Of a stretch of 64,000 nt of DNA, positions 38,609 to 50,319 are shown one piece after another. The translations under genes were made by a program, and so were the position numbers. The notes under the pieces were generated by a model. It was given only the letters and a program-made list of their open reading frames with translations. It did no database searches and had not been told where the DNA came from. Source of the stretch: Pterobdella sp. o SKG-2022 (Eukaryota; Annelida; Clitellata; Hirudinida; Piscicolidae). Position 1 is the first letter of the stretch; every line of letters starts with the position of its first letter. Location of the stretch: the NCBI GenBank assembly GCA_964035795.1, contig OZ038320.1, forward strand, positions 23,996,118 to 24,060,117, given 5' to 3'.

Positions 38609-39658
38609 AAGCCACGAAGCTGTGTTAGCTGCTCCGTATATTTTTGCTTATTACGATAGTTAGAGATTAAATTATTTGCTACAAAACGCTGTTTCTGTTA
38701 CCAAAAAACATAAGTTATTCAAATTTTTTGGAAATATTGCTCAAAATTTGAAAAATAAAAAATCTCTTCAGTTTGAAAAAAGCAGTTGACAGGTAAAACC
38801 TAGCGGATTAAGAAAAATTATACGAAGCTAACAGCTCTGCTACAATTACGTAAAGTAATACAGCAAAAACAGCTACAACACTGCGTACAGCTGATAACTT
38901 ACCAGTGCAAAAGGCAACACACACCATATCCACAGAAAAGATTGAGAGAATTGGGTGCTAGACTGTAAAAAGCCTTGGCAACCCAACAAAGTTCAGCCTT
39001 AAACTGGTGATTGTTATTGGAATCATGCAGGACAAAAACGTAGTGCTATAAACGATTTCAGAAGCACAAATAAAGCAACAAGAACAATAACAACAATCGA
39101 AACAACAGAAGTAACAAAAACAACAATAATAGCCACAACAATCAAAACAATAAAACAACAACAATCGAAAACAATGGCTACAACAATAATCGAAATAAAA
39201 AGAGCAACAACAACAAATATAGCAACATCAATCAAAACAATAGCATCATTTATCAAAACAATAACAGCAATAAAAGCAGCAGCAACAACAACAATAGCAA
39301 CAAGCATAGCAACAATCAAAACAAAAGCATCAACAACAATCGAAACAATAGCAACAACAAAAATTCGAAAAACAAAGAGCAACAACAACTACAATAATAG
39401 CAACAGCAATCAAAACAATAGCAACAATAACAACAGTTTTGACAAAGTCTTATCCTGCACGTTTCCGAGATGCAACAGAGTAGCTGCCAGTAAAGCAGGT
39501 CTGGCAAATCACGTGAGACAGAAGCACCAGACACAAGTAAGCATAAAGTGACAATACTGCGGGCTGAACTTCAAACCACAAGGCATTTATAACCACAAGA
39601 AAAAATGCTCATCTCTCAATCCCTTGCACCTACCTCATGGTGGATGAACGCAAAACAC

Positions 39659-39698
<40 letters not shown>

Positions 39699-41416
39699 GA
39701 TAATGAGTGAATGCTTGTGAATGTTCTGGTTGTTCTTAAAAATTAATTATATGGCAGAAGTAATTTTATTATGTGAACTTTTATTCTTACACAAATAAAA
39801 AATTAGGAAACAAAAACAAATGAGAAAGCACTCAAGCATTGGTGACTCACCCTCGACATTCCACAAAGGACGTTGGTTCTGCATCACACTGTTGATCGTT
39901 CTCAGCACCTCCTGTGTCATTTAAAAAGTTAGTTTACATATTACCAGATATTTAAATAAAATTGATTAGGGTTGCGAAAATTGGGGAATTATTTATAGTG
40001 TCATTTATAACAAATGAAATAATTGGTTATTCATATATAAAAGCAAACAAGTACTATCCTGAAATGTTACTAAGTCAGCTTTCAACTCCAAGGCATAGCG
40101 ATTATGCTGAACAACCAAAAATTGCTATATAAAAACAGTGCCAAGAAAGGCATCTGAAGAGCACATGGTGATATAATACATCATCTAACTCAGCATAATT
40201 TTGAAATTCTTCATCATAATATTATACCAATGTTCATAACTGAACAAGAAGCTTCATGATGTTTAGTAAATAATAGTGTTTGATTTAAATTTTTTCATAT
40301 TAGGCTAATTTAGTTAATCATATAATTGAGAACATTAATATAAGTATTGCACCTTAAGCTTTTGTTTCTGTCCCACTTCAGACTGAGTCACCTCAGGCAC
40401 TTCAACCCTCACATCTGCCAACTTCTCTGATGACATAATAATAACACTTGATAATAATAATACTTATTAGAGGCATTGAATTTATTTTAAAAATTAAATT
40501 AAATTTTTTTAAATTTCTATTTTTTACTTTATTTTGTTTAGGTAGTTGATAATATTATTATAATCTATCTATCTATAATAAAAAACATGAAAACCAATAA
40601 GTTTTTGTAATATCTGGCCATCAAAGAGGTCTTCTTCCAGATCTTTTACAAGGATTCGAAAGACTGCCAACTCATCATTTATCCACTCAATCAATGCCTA
40701 TGGCAATTTTTAATGCTTATGGATTTATAAATTCTGTTAAACAATATTTTTGATACAATAAAACTTTGCAACTAAAAATCCCATAGTATATAAAAAAATT
40801 TTTTAATGAAAATATTTGTACAGTTGCTTAGAAGATTATTAATCATATCTTCATAAATGTATTTTTGATTTTTACAACAATGTTACAAGTCTGCATTTAC
40901 ATGTGAAAATTTTATAAATATATATGCAAAAACCTACTTTGATCAATTCTTTGAGTTTTGGATCATTTTTTGAAGTTGGATCCAGCATGACTCGCTCTTC
41001 ATTTTCTCCTTAATAGACAAAAAGTTGATTGGAAAACTTTTTATAAAGATATTTTTTTGAATTTAAACTGCTCAATAAATTATATAGAGATACTTTCAAT
41101 ATACGAAAAAACATATAAATATTTTTGAAACCCAGGTCATAGTAGGAAGGGTCACACTTTGATTCTACAGGACTGGCAGGAAGTTCCAATGCTTTACGCC
41201 CTTCTTCTGTAACCTCTTGTGCTTTTAATTTTAATAAGGTATTTATTAAATATTTCTACATATTGGTTTTATGCAAAAACGAAATTAAAACATTGAAAAA
41301 CAATGTGAAAATTTGTTACCTTCTTTTTTCTTCTTTCTACCTAAAGTTCCAATTTTGTCAAAAAGAGTTTCTTCTTTTTTTTCTTTAGATCCGTGAGAAT
41401 TTGTTAAAGTGGACAT
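29876..41416 (-). CDS. PARV: Parvin (ILK-binding, two calponin-homology domains), nearly complete with one exon unresolved
   Basis: Parvin links integrin-linked kinase to actin at adhesions (family knowledge). Secure exons on minus: 41416-41320, 41221-41132, 41008-40938, 40697-40595, 40426-40353, 39911-39851, 37136-37075, 36698-36630, 35459-35358, 32172-32100, 29958-29876. Residues seen: FDKIGTLGRKKK at the N-terminus, DPKLKELIK, ALIEWINDEL..ILVKDLEEDLFDGQ (CH1), EVTQSEVGQKQKLK, LWNVE, then RDAFDTLFDHAPDKL, HLDKLNLDV, FHDGVYLILLMGMLED (CH2), AFELMED, ARPEDIVNMDSKSTLRVLYN and the stop. Two likely small exons (38133-38075 and a 20-nt one at 37721-37702) fit by phase only. The exon for the last CH1 helices, expected between 39851 and 38133, was not found; that interval is full of CA/TG and CAA repeats. 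Head-to-head with golgin-84. Confidence 0.92.
30060..31900 (-). mobile_element. Decayed LINE (RT and C-terminal region) in a parvin intron
   Basis: Reading minus, broken frames show an RT block with RKTFNRVPREV (FDRVPREV-type, first catalytic Asp region decayed), ELLYADD at about 31165-31190 (catalytic Asp pair, with a stop right after), NQFCYLGDMISAEGG, ASRVITLKTK, and RMIRWMCNVSLKD. The 3' end carries TCAACCCATGCTAGGATGG and finishes in ATGATGAGGG near 30065. It lies in sense orientation with parvin, between the exon at 32172-32100 and the last exon. Many stops and frameshifts: inactive. Confidence 0.85.
32216..35225 (-). mobile_element. Nearly intact LINE in a parvin intron, sense orientation
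   Basis: The best preserved LINE here. From 35225 downward: a short SRPVSVQACSLLNSNDDMFS leader, QNVRTLRSQAKQ (endonuclease start), VIGDCNAHIG, QLDYILINKKW, GSDHRVISA, then RT with GEDGIPNELL, NYRGIGLS, NQNGFRPKRNT, VFVDFSKAFDSVH (first Asp), GGVLQGDTLAPYLF, DLDYADDIALI (Asp pair), NFKYLGGW, LYGDLPKLS..IRERRLRLAGHC, ending LKSRLK-stop at about 32227. Breaks: frameshifts near 35085, 34600 and 32870 and one in-frame TAA at 33204-33206. It sits between parvin exons 35459-35358 and 32172-32100, so the host intron is about 3.2 kb, nearly all LINE. Confidence 0.92.
35575..35690 (-). repeat. Unnamed ~130-bp interspersed repeat, copy D
   Basis: Reverse complement reads ATAGTATTTCCCGAAAATTA, AAATAAATGTATAAATTC, TCTATAGATAATTACATAAG, ATGTTACTAG. 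Matches copy C best. In a parvin intron, between a LINE fragment and exon 35459-35358. Confidence 0.55.
35760..36260 (+). mobile_element. LINE RT C-terminal fragment, opposite orientation to parvin
   Basis: Frame 35949-36257 gives AAVKKVDGIYTRMLQKVKN, LYGQIPKLSIIMRIRWLALA and ARHNEPENILLFWAP. It follows an ILLYGCESWVMT block immediately upstream in another frame. It aligns by eye with the end of the LINE at 32.2-35.2 kb (LYGDLPKLS...RLRLAGHC...VLWQP), so it is the same or a sister family inserted the other way round. Confidence 0.8.
37379..37556 (+). mobile_element. tRNA-derived SINE
   Basis: Head 37379-37450 resembles a tRNA: box A TAGCTCAATGG (37387-37397), D arm GCTC/GAGC, anticodon arm TTAGA/TCTAA with loop CTAATTG, and box B GGTTCGATCCC (37430-37440). 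The acceptor pairs only in part and the T arm has mismatches, so it is not a working tRNA. The body runs about 75 bp, then a conserved tail AAAGCGCTTTATAAATACC and short ACATT repeats ending near 37556. This is the architecture of pol III SINEs with a LINE-derived 3' end. Located in a parvin intron, antisense. Confidence 0.82.
37884..37949 (+). repeat. (AC)n microsatellite
   Basis: About 66 bp of uninterrupted AC dinucleotides in a parvin intron. Confidence 0.97.
38522..38607 (+). repeat. (TG)n microsatellite
   Basis: About 86 bp of uninterrupted TG dinucleotides, some 570 bp from the (AC)n run and complementary to it. Confidence 0.97.
39056..39440 (+). repeat. Imperfect (CAA)n / AGCAACAAT satellite
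   Basis: Nearly 400 bp built of CAACAA, AATCAAAACAAT and AGCAACAAC units. Long open frames on both strands here (Thr/Ile/Asn-rich on +, Val/Ile-rich on -) are by-products of the repeat, not genes. Confidence 0.85.
39441..39660 (+). mobile_element. Probable retroelement 3' fragment with C2H2-type finger sequence
   Basis: Immediately after the CAA satellite one frame reads CTFPRCNRVAASKAGLANH with a following HQTQ, and after a stop QYCGLNFKPQGIYNHKKKC. C..C...F.s..GL..H and C..C...f...G...H...C are the fingers found at the C-terminus of some invertebrate LINE polyproteins. No RT is attached, so the assignment is tentative; an old zinc-finger pseudogene is possible. Confidence 0.45.
39662..39699 (+). 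repeat. Short (TG)n microsatellite
   Basis: About 38 bp of TG dinucleotides with one GC interruption, directly after the finger-coding fragment. Confidence 0.95.
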
Positions 41417-41678
41417 CTTTAAAACTTCAATTTTAAAAGCAAGTTTTAAAAATATATATTCAAGATAATTTTGAAAAATAAAAATAATTTAATATTTTTG
41501 TTCAATTTCTTAATTTAAAAAATAGAACTTAAAAAAAAATTTTTCAAACACCTTTACACGTCGAGTAATTGTTTACTAACAATATGTGGTTATACGCCTT
41601 GGCGTGAAAAGTAGTAGCATATTAAAAAAATTCAAAGTAAATAATATATAAATTTCTCAATCTAACGTTTTCTCAAAA
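41417..41678. promoter_or_regulatory. Shared divergent promoter region of parvin and golgin-84
   Basis: 262 bp separate the two start codons, which point away from each other. Both 5' UTRs and both promoters must fit here unless there are distant non-coding first exons. The centre (about 41570-41620) is less AT-rich than its flanks, with CACGTCGAGTAATTG and CGCCTTGGCGTGAAAAG. I name no factor site. Confidence 0.6.
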
Positions 41679-44600
41679 ATGTCATGGTTAGGTTCTCTAG
41701 CAGCTAAAACAGAAACTCTTCTAAACAAAGTTGACCAAGCTGCTGGCCAAGCTTTACAAACTCCAGAAAAAAATTCAACATATCATTCAGAAGCTTTAGC
41801 GAAAGAAAGTTTTTTCACAACTCAACCTTTCACTGAGGATATAAAATATACATCTACTTTATCTACAAAGTCTTCAAACTTGAAAGCTAGCAGTTTCTCC
41901 AGTAAGTTGACAAAGACTGAACCTACAAAAGACCTTGATTCAGAACTTTTTGCTTTTTTAAATGATGCTCAAGCACTTGTTAGCAGCTCATCTCAATCAG
42001 CTTTAACTTCAAACACTATTCAAGCCAGTGCAGGTATGTTAAGATACTCTTTTTAAATAAATTTTATAAATTTTTTTATTGAATTTTGCAGTTTCGAAAA
42101 CAAATTCTAAAGAAAAACCAATATCACTAGAAGGGGAAGAAAAGCCAGTTAATACTACCGACACTCCTGTGACTAACATTGGATCTGATGTTTTGAGGGA
42201 AAACCAATTGCTAAAAGATGAAATCCAATCTCTCAACAGGGAACTAATTTCCATTGCATCCAGGGGCAAATCTGCACAAGAAGGTTGAGTATCATAATAT
42301 GACCAATTGATAATTTCAATCATACCCAGTTTTAACCTTCATAATGTAGGTGTTCAAGACATAATACTTATTAAATTATATAAAATTTATGAATAACTTC
42401 ATGAAAAGCATCATTAATTCACAGAGTATAACAAGTTGATGGCAAGGTTGGACCTAGAAAGAAAGCAAACACTCAAATGTGAGAGTGTCATAAGAGATTT
42501 GAGGGAGCAGGAGGTGGACATGAGCAATGCTATCCAAGCCAAAGATGCTCAATTGAGTGTTTTGAGGGTGAGGTTAGAAGAAGCTGATATGAACATTAAA
42601 GAAAAAGATAAAAAAATTCTTTTTTTCCAAACAGAAAAAGATAGGTTGAATTTTTATTTGTTTTTATTTCAGCATTTTGCATTATTCATATTAATTTAAA
42701 AAAATTTAAACCATATATAGGTTCTAGTGATTTCATATTAATTTTCATTGCCATAGTCTAAAATTCCTTTAAATTCTCTTTGAACTAATATGCCAAAAGA
42801 TGAATAATTTGATAAAATCTCTTCCAGCATTCTAGAGGACCACAGCCAGTCAACAGGGGCGCAAAGCCAAGCACTAGATAGTTTGCAGTTGAAGGTGAAG
42901 GAATTAGAAGAAAAAGTCAAAAGTGAGGAAGATAAGAACAAGAAGCTTGAAGTATGTTTTATTTAAAATTTTTTTTAATGTTTTTTATATAGTGTGTGTG
43001 TTCTGTATGAAAACATCGATAATTACAGGTTCAATATTATTATTTCAAAAACTTTCATTCTTGACATTATTTTTTTGATTTAATCATTAATGTCACAATA
43101 TCATTATTTAAACCTTTAAACAATTTTAACTCACCTACACACATCCTCATTACAATGACATCATACACTCTAGAACGATTCCAGGAAGTTGATGACTAAT
43201 ATGGAGCAACATAAGGAACAAAATGCTTTAGAAATGGCTCAACTGCAGAAGAAAATCACTACAGAGAAAGGTGTTTGAGTTTATGAGGGTGCATTAAAAT
43301 TCCATTGTGATTTTTGTTAATTTTTATGAATGCTTAGATTAAGTATAAATCAATAGCTATATAATTTGAATCTTTTTTGCTTGTATACGAATATATTTTC
43401 CACAAAATTGATTACTTATCAGCAAACATTGCATGAAAGAGATAATGAATATTAAATTCACTATGATGGTGGTCTAATATTAATTTTTTTTCTTAATGCT
43501 CTTCTTGATTTTGAAACTCCCTGGGTTAAACATCACTATAATATACTTCGTAGATTATTATTATTATTATTATTTTACACAAACTTGAAAGGAAAGATCT
43601 CAGATTTGAACAGCCAGATCAAGCTTCTCAGATCCCAAGCTGACATGAGTCGTCAAGAACTCAAACAATACAAGGATAAAGCTACACGTATTTTGCAGGT
43701 TGCAGTGGTGATGTTTGTATGCACGGTTTATTTATGTATGTAGGATTAAAGAGTTTATGTGATATGATACGCATTAAAGGCTTATGTAAGTTATGGGCAC
43801 ATAAGTTAATATTAATTCGATATAAATATGTGTGTGTTAGTATTTGTAGTCAATTATTCTGCAAAAAACTATAATGCTCGACGTTTTTATTATATCCACA
43901 TTCACAAAATTAAACTATTGCACAGAGCAAAGATAAGCTGATAAGCAAGTTGAAAGAGAACACAAGCGTGGTGGATGGTAGTGGTGCTAGCGAGCCAATG
44001 ATACAAGCAACTGAGATGGAAGCTTTGCGAAATGAAAGGGATGTTCTGAGAGATGAGTTAACTTCCGTACAGATGTCTTTGGATACCATTAAGACAGAGT
44101 ATTCTGTTAGTTGGTGGGAGAGGAGTTTGTGCTTGTTGGGATGTGTTTTCTATTTAGTTTCATTGTTTCGTTTGAATAATTGTTTCTTATGATAGTGATT
44201 AGGGTTTTCATTTCAAATTAATTTTTCAATATAATGTTTCGACGGTTCATAATAAAAATATAAAAATATTCAAAGAAACATTCGAATTTATTTTAAAAAC
44301 TCTATAAACTGCCAATCAAACCACATAGGACTTAGAAATACAGAACGAGCAAGAAGTGGAAGATTTGAAGGAACAGATATCATTGCTAGAAGATACGGTG
44401 GAGACAGAGAAAAGAAAAAAAGATGACGTGGAAGGACAGTTGAGTTCCAAGACACATGAATTCAAGTATTTGCACGAGGAGTTATTGGCACAGAAACACC
44501 AGATGCAGAACAAGATATCAGAGAGGGAGGCTGAGATCCAAAAGCTCAGAAACCAGGTCCGTGTTGTATCGTGTACATTGGGTTGTTCAGTCATGTGTTA

Positions 44601-46988
44601 TATGAGACGTGTGCGTGTGTGTGGGATATTGATTGGTGTTTGATTTTTTAAATCATTTAATCATTAGGATTCATAACTTACACATTTAATAAGAAGTTTT
44701 TATTTTTTTAGCAAACTATTGTTTGTTTTACTTCTAAAATACAAATAATAATTATTTGACGAGTTTTTACGAACATGTGTTAGACTGCATTTATTGAAAT
44801 GACGTAGCGTTAAAACTTCTACTTTTTCATCTATCTCTAACAACAACATAATTTGCTAAACTTTTCTTTTTACTTAAATCATCGATTTATCAAGCAATTG
44901 ATTGGTTGATAATTTTGCGACAGAACCCAGGTGCAGTGGTTCTGCTTATCTAAGCCGAATTATTATAATGTATTTGAAACATCATTTTAAAATATCTCGA
45001 TAGTGTATGCATTAACGATAAGTTTCGTAATCACAATAGATATCTAATTTAATTTTATTTAATTTTCATTACAAAAAATTAACAATCAACTCAATCCCCA
45101 GTTAACGACAAAGTCGTTGAACGCGTCAAGCAATGAGGAGTTGGAGGGTCGACTGCACGCACTGACGGAGAGTCTAATCCAGAAACAAACCCACCTAGAA
45201 GCCCTCTCTTCTGAGAAACATTCCCTCACTTTGCAACTAGAACGCCTTGAGGTGAGCTTTTGTAGTCTTTAAATCCATGTGATTCTACAGTTACATTTTT
45301 AGCGTGCTTTATCAGTGTTTCAGGTTATATAGCTTATTTTATTTTGGTTTTTATGTGTTTTCATTACTTTTGTTTCATTGTATTATTATGATTGGATCAA
45401 TGACTTGAAAATAATATGATAAAAGTGAAGTAAAATGGTTAATAAATTATTGAAACATAGAGCTTTGAATTTCAACCAAAAATCATCTTTAGGGTTATCA
45501 ACAAACTTATGACCATTTTGCTTCATTGTGTCTTTATTTTATAAGGTTAAACATCTGGTTGTCACGAGTGGTTTCAAATAAAAGAAATATGAAGATTTAT
45601 TAATTAAATTAATTTTTTTAATATTTTTTATGAATACCTTTTCTTAAAACATGTGCTGTAATGTTTAAAATTGATTTTTAACTTTTTGAAGTGAAGGCTT
45701 GGTATTTATTTCAAGTAATTATTTTTACTATTTGTTATAAGGATTAATTCACCAGTTATTATTATTGTTGTTGATATTTCTATTTTATGAATATTATTAT
45801 TATGATTTTTATTACCATCATTGTGGAACAGAAGCAGCAGAGAGAGCATGAGAAAGTGGCACTGAGGCACTCGTCCACAGGGATCAGCATTCATAACGAT
45901 GACGACGATGATGGTTAATAACTTATGAATCTTTGTCATTCATAAGGGATAAGGGCTTTTCAAAAAGTATTTAATATAAAACCCATAATTATAATTTCAC
46001 CAAAAATTAATAAGCAGGTTTTTCATTACTACCCAATGTGTTAAAATCATTTTTATCACTTTCGATTACAACGTCGAAACAATCCTCATCCAAATGCTCA
46101 ATAAAAACAGCAAAAAGCCGCTACTTCATACGTGAGTCCCCGTTTGATGGGCAGGTGACGAGAAACGTCAAGAAGGCTGCCAATTCCATAGACCGTTTCA
46201 GGTAGTGTTGGCATGTTTTGAGTTTTAGTTGTGAATTTTTGTTCATTTGTCGATTCATCTGTTTGTGCAATTTTTATCTGTTTATATCTATTTTAGAAAA
46301 CTAAAATTTATTTTTAAAATTAAAATTAAAATTTAAATTTGCTCAGCTTTCATTGAAACACACTTATTTTATAACTGAGCATTCAAAAAGTCTAAATTAT
46401 AATGCTTACTCATGAACCATTCAACACAGTATACGTCTGGGTTTGTTTCTCAGGAGGTACCCTTTCGTCAGAGTCTTCATCATTATTTATATGGTTTGTT
46501 TGAGCTCATCATGATTTTATATCATATACAACGATAGAGCTCAGTATATCAATTTTCCAGACGAACCTTTAATTAAGAGTGACTAGATGGTCAATTTACT
46601 CACTTAATATAATCTATTTGGTTTTCTTATGTGAATCATGTGTTATACATTATATTTTTTGTTTGTATTTTGTATGTTCGAATACTTGAAGAATTTTATT
46701 TTAGTTATAAAAATATAATTATATAGTTTCTATATTATCCACTTTTATTTCCAGTCTTTTTAAATACATTACCTCAAAAATCGACCATTAATAAAATCCA
46801 TTGAAACTTTCATCATGAGTATCAATGATATTAATAACACCAACCACACGATCTACCTCTCATAAACTTTCACAAGCCTACTAAAACTTATCCACCAACA
46901 GTTCCTGTTACACTTGTGGGTGATGGTTGTGTTGCTGACCTACCAACCAGAAGTGCATGGACTCCAGACTTTTCCTCATCCTCCTTGA
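41679..46988 (+). CDS. GOLGA5: Golgin-84 (Golgi tethering coiled-coil protein), complete, 13 exons, 653 aa
   Basis: Tail-anchored Golgi tether with a long coiled coil (family knowledge). Exons: 41679-42033, 42092-42283, 42425-42644, 42828-42951, 43189-43270, 43592-43698, 43926-44105, 44329-44556, 45102-45251, 45832-45913, 46111-46201, 46430-46493, 46902-46988; all phases close. Landmarks: N-terminal MSWLGSLAAKTETLLNKVDQ, the acidic DSELFAFLND patch, coiled-coil segments from about residue 155, YKDKATRILQ, LRNERDVLRDEL, ISEREAEIQKLRNQ, LTESLIQKQTHLEALSSEK, KKAANSIDRFSIRLGLFLRR, then a C-terminal membrane anchor split by the last intron (VFIIIYM|FLLHLWVMVVLLTY) and a short tail. Human golgin-84 is somewhat longer (731 aa), mainly in the N-terminal linker. 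Exon 5 uses the second of two close AG sites; the first would put a stop in frame. Confidence 0.94.
43495..43580 (-). repeat. Short interspersed repeat with AAT-triplet end, copy 2
   Basis: Its reverse complement reads AATAATAATAATCTACGAAG, TATATTATAGTGATGTTTAA, CCCAGGGAGTTTCAAAATCA, matching 19364-19432. It lies just upstream of golgin-84 exon 6, so its triplet run is close to that exon's splice acceptor. Confidence 0.65.
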
Positions 46989-48166
46989 ACACTACTTTAT
47001 ATACGCTGTTTTATATCTTCATTATTATATTTAATTATTAATTGTTTTGTCTTTGGTAATAGTATTTTTCTAAAGTGATTTTTTATTTTTTTTTTCAAAT
47101 CTTATTTTTCGCATGTCAATATTTTTTAAGTTATTCCCTTAATTTACTTTTTGTATCATCATTATTAAATTTTGTTTTCACCCACTGTTGGTTTTTTTGT
47201 CTAAAGCTTTCAATTAATATTTAAAATACCAGAATTAAAGTTATCATAAGTTTGTAAATATTTTTAGAAATGACATGAATAAACGAAATACACGTTATTA
47301 ATCAATTTCGTATTTATTTTATATATGTTTAGTAATTAGAATGCTGTTATTTAGCGCATTTAACTAGGGCTATTCTATTATTCACAAACATAATTTTAAT
47401 TCAGTTATTTATGTGGCATAAAAATGAGATTTTTATTTACATAGTGTTAGGATATAACCAAACGCGATGGTTTAAGGTTAATTAATGCATACAGATGTTC
47501 GATTACTAAGAAGTTTTTGCCAGTGTGTAATAAATCTAAGTTATTGTCTTTAGTTATATCATACTGTTCGTAGGCTAATACTTTGATTATATTTCATTGT
47601 TTGTGGTTTTTTTCATATCATTTTAACCTGTCCTTGTCGAGATTAGGGCAGATAGTATTATTGCGCTGATTTCGTTCATTTTTTTAAATTTGTAAATTCT
47701 TAGAAATTTAAGGTAGGTTTATTGATTTTCAATATCTTTAAATAAATTTGATGTGAATGAAAAAAATGAAAAAGCCGTTTAAAAACTAGTTTCAACAATT
47801 TTAGGTCACCTAAACTATATTGAATCATTACTAAAAACTTTTTCTATGAGAACTCTCACCATTAATGCAAAAAAATGCTTGCAATCTCATTGAATTAAGT
47901 AATTAGTATGATTCAACAGTTTCAATAATCTCCACCACCGATTATGATTCTAAAAACCGTAAGCGTAACATTAAATTTTAGTACTCTTTCACAGCAAAAC
48001 TATAATAAACGAAATAACGAAAATATAAACTTAGGATCCGAAAAAGCAGGTGTTTGTATTAATTAATCGATTGTGAAAGAACGAACAAACTTGGTCGACG
48101 TTACGTATACAAAAATAAGTTATGAAGCTAGCGTTTGCTAAAAAAAGAATATTTGCCACTTTGAAT
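46989..48166. other. Convergent 3' flanks of golgin-84 and beta-tubulin
   Basis: 1.2 kb between two stop codons facing each other. A candidate golgin-84 poly(A) hexamer AATAAA is at 47278-47283. I see no gene or element here. Confidence 0.5.

Positions 48167-50319
<2,153 letters not shown>

Noticed and set aside
38424..38663. Cys/Val repeat protein frame on +
   Set aside because: Produced entirely by the (TG)n microsatellite.
38881..38960. Candidate for the missing parvin exon on minus (good donor GTAAGTTATC at about 38900)
   Set aside because: The translated sequence does not match the conserved CH1 helices in any frame that fits the phase.
39023..39388. A 121-codon Val/Ile-rich open frame on minus that looks like a membrane protein
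   Set aside because: It is the complement of the CAA satellite; the hydrophobic pattern comes from GTT/ATT triplets.
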